From: Puniceicoccales bacterium
Lineage (GTDB): Bacteria; Verrucomicrobiota; Verrucomicrobiia; Opitutales; UBA953
Assembly: GCA_031289285.1 (NCBI GenBank)
Contig: JAITPT010000285.1
Location: 1 to 5,418, forward strand
DNA length: 5,418 nucleotides
Direction of reading: 5' to 3'
The translations under genes were made by a program, and so were the position numbers. Shown one piece after another: positions 5,145 to 5,418 of the stretch. Numbering within the stretch: position 1 is the stretch's first letter; every line of letters starts with the position of its first letter. The notes beneath the pieces are model-generated. The model was not told the origin of the DNA and did not search any database. It saw only the letters and a program-made list of their open reading frames with translations.

Positions 5145-5241
5145 GAACACGGGGTTGAAACCCCGTGCTACCGACATCCCGTCCCTACGGGACGAAAAGC
5201 ACCGATGTTTTCGGACATGCAGATTTATTTTTAGGAGTGCC
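5145..5241 (+). repeat. Dispersed repeat unit, copy C
   Basis: Matches positions 1-97 over the full 97 nt with two substitutions (5202 and 5205, both in the loop region of the third hairpin), about 98% identity. It is in the same orientation as copy A, so the two copies form direct repeats with identical points 5144 bp apart. Unlike copy A it is not followed by an inverted partner; unrelated sequence begins after AGGAGTGCC at 5241. Confidence 0.93.
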
Positions 5242-5351
5242 AGAGAATAGCCTTTGAAACGGAGGGTGTATCGTAGCGCTGAAGGCGCAGCTTCATAATC
5301 CTAAGAACGGCAGTTCAGCGGGATGGGTTTGCGCAAGATTTTGAGGCGGAT
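5242..5351. other. Non-coding stretch with a weak palindrome
   Basis: No supported gene. CGCTGAA (5277-5283) is complementary to TTCAGCG (5314-5320), and the smaller GAAG-GCGCAG-CTTC lies within (5281-5294). The stems are short and separated by unpaired sequence, so structure is uncertain. Composition is less GC-rich than the flanking hairpins. It may be the edge of another dispersed repeat or the untranslated end of a gene beyond the window. Confidence 0.4.
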
Positions 5352-5410
5352 GCGGTTTGCGCTTTCCCGCCGCGCACCTTGCGGTGCGTGGAGCGGAAAG
5401 CGCAAGCCGC
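5352..5410. repeat. Strong GC-rich hairpin at the right edge
   Basis: GCGGTTTGCGCTTTCC (5352-5367) pairs with GGAAAGCGCAAGCCGC (5395-5410) with one G-T position. An inner CGCACC-TTGC-GGTGCG stem-loop (5373-5388) stacks on it through a short irregular segment. No T-tract follows on the plus strand within the window. It is unrelated in sequence to the repeat units at 1-97 and could be a bidirectional transcript end or a second palindromic repeat family. Confidence 0.75.
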
Positions 5411-5418
5411 AGACGGCC

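Noticed and set aside
1..5241. Composite transposon or genomic island bounded by the direct repeats
   Set aside because: No transposase or integrase is present, the enclosed genes are ordinary chromosomal functions, and extra repeat copies exist in both orientations, fitting a dispersed repeat family better.
5231..5296. 21-codon minus-strand frame starting ATG at 5296 and ending TAA at 5231
   Set aside because: It is too short, has no initiation signal, and its end lies inside the repeat unit, so it is probably a repeat-edge artefact.
5352..5410. tRNA or other structured RNA gene
   Set aside because: It is a single stem-loop stack with no cloverleaf arms, no TTCRA-type T-loop, and no anticodon arm.

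Overview
The window is GC-rich bacterial chromosomal DNA with four confident protein genes in two divergent pairs. Each pair ends in an intergenic zone packed with large palindromic repeats. None of the four genes has a recognisable Shine-Dalgarno sequence, and at least two have A/C-rich leaders. Together with a TonB-like single-pass membrane protein carrying a PA14-like C-terminal region, this is compatible with a Gram-negative bacterium of the Verrucomicrobiota (possibly Opitutaceae-like). That placement is a judgement from remembered family features, not a search result.

Layout, left to right. Positions 1-167 hold one copy of a dispersed repeat (1-97) followed by an inverted copy (99-167). 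Together they form a very long hairpin just downstream of gltA. The minus strand then carries citrate synthase (gltA, 177-1472), preceded upstream by the HisH glutaminase subunit of imidazole glycerol phosphate synthase (hisH, 1545-2225). A 72-nt gap between them holds a stem-loop overlapping the hisH stop codon and a 39-nt gltA leader made only of A and C. A 396-bp divergent region (2226-2621) carries simple repeats but no convincing promoter. On the plus strand lie a membrane-anchored protein with an N-terminal Gly-Phe-Pro-Pro-Pro-Gln repeat (2622-4052) and, 24 nt later, ribonuclease III (rnc, 4077-4922). From 4942 to 5241 there is a nested palindromic structure: an inverted repeat copy, a central hairpin, and a direct copy 97-98% identical to positions 1-97. 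The last 177 nt (5242-5418) contain no supported gene but include another strong hairpin.

The genes do not form an obvious pathway: citrate synthase (TCA cycle), HisH (histidine synthesis, with HisF not in the window), a cell-envelope protein of unknown role, and RNase III (RNA processing). The feature most worth attention is the repeat family. It has four copies in the two intergenic zones and contains three small hairpins per unit. Several differences between copies preserve base pairing. In both gene pairs it lies at the 3' end, where read-through transcripts would fold into long double-stranded stems, potentially substrates for the RNase III encoded next to one of them. No CRISPR array, rRNA, tRNA, or transposase gene was seen.
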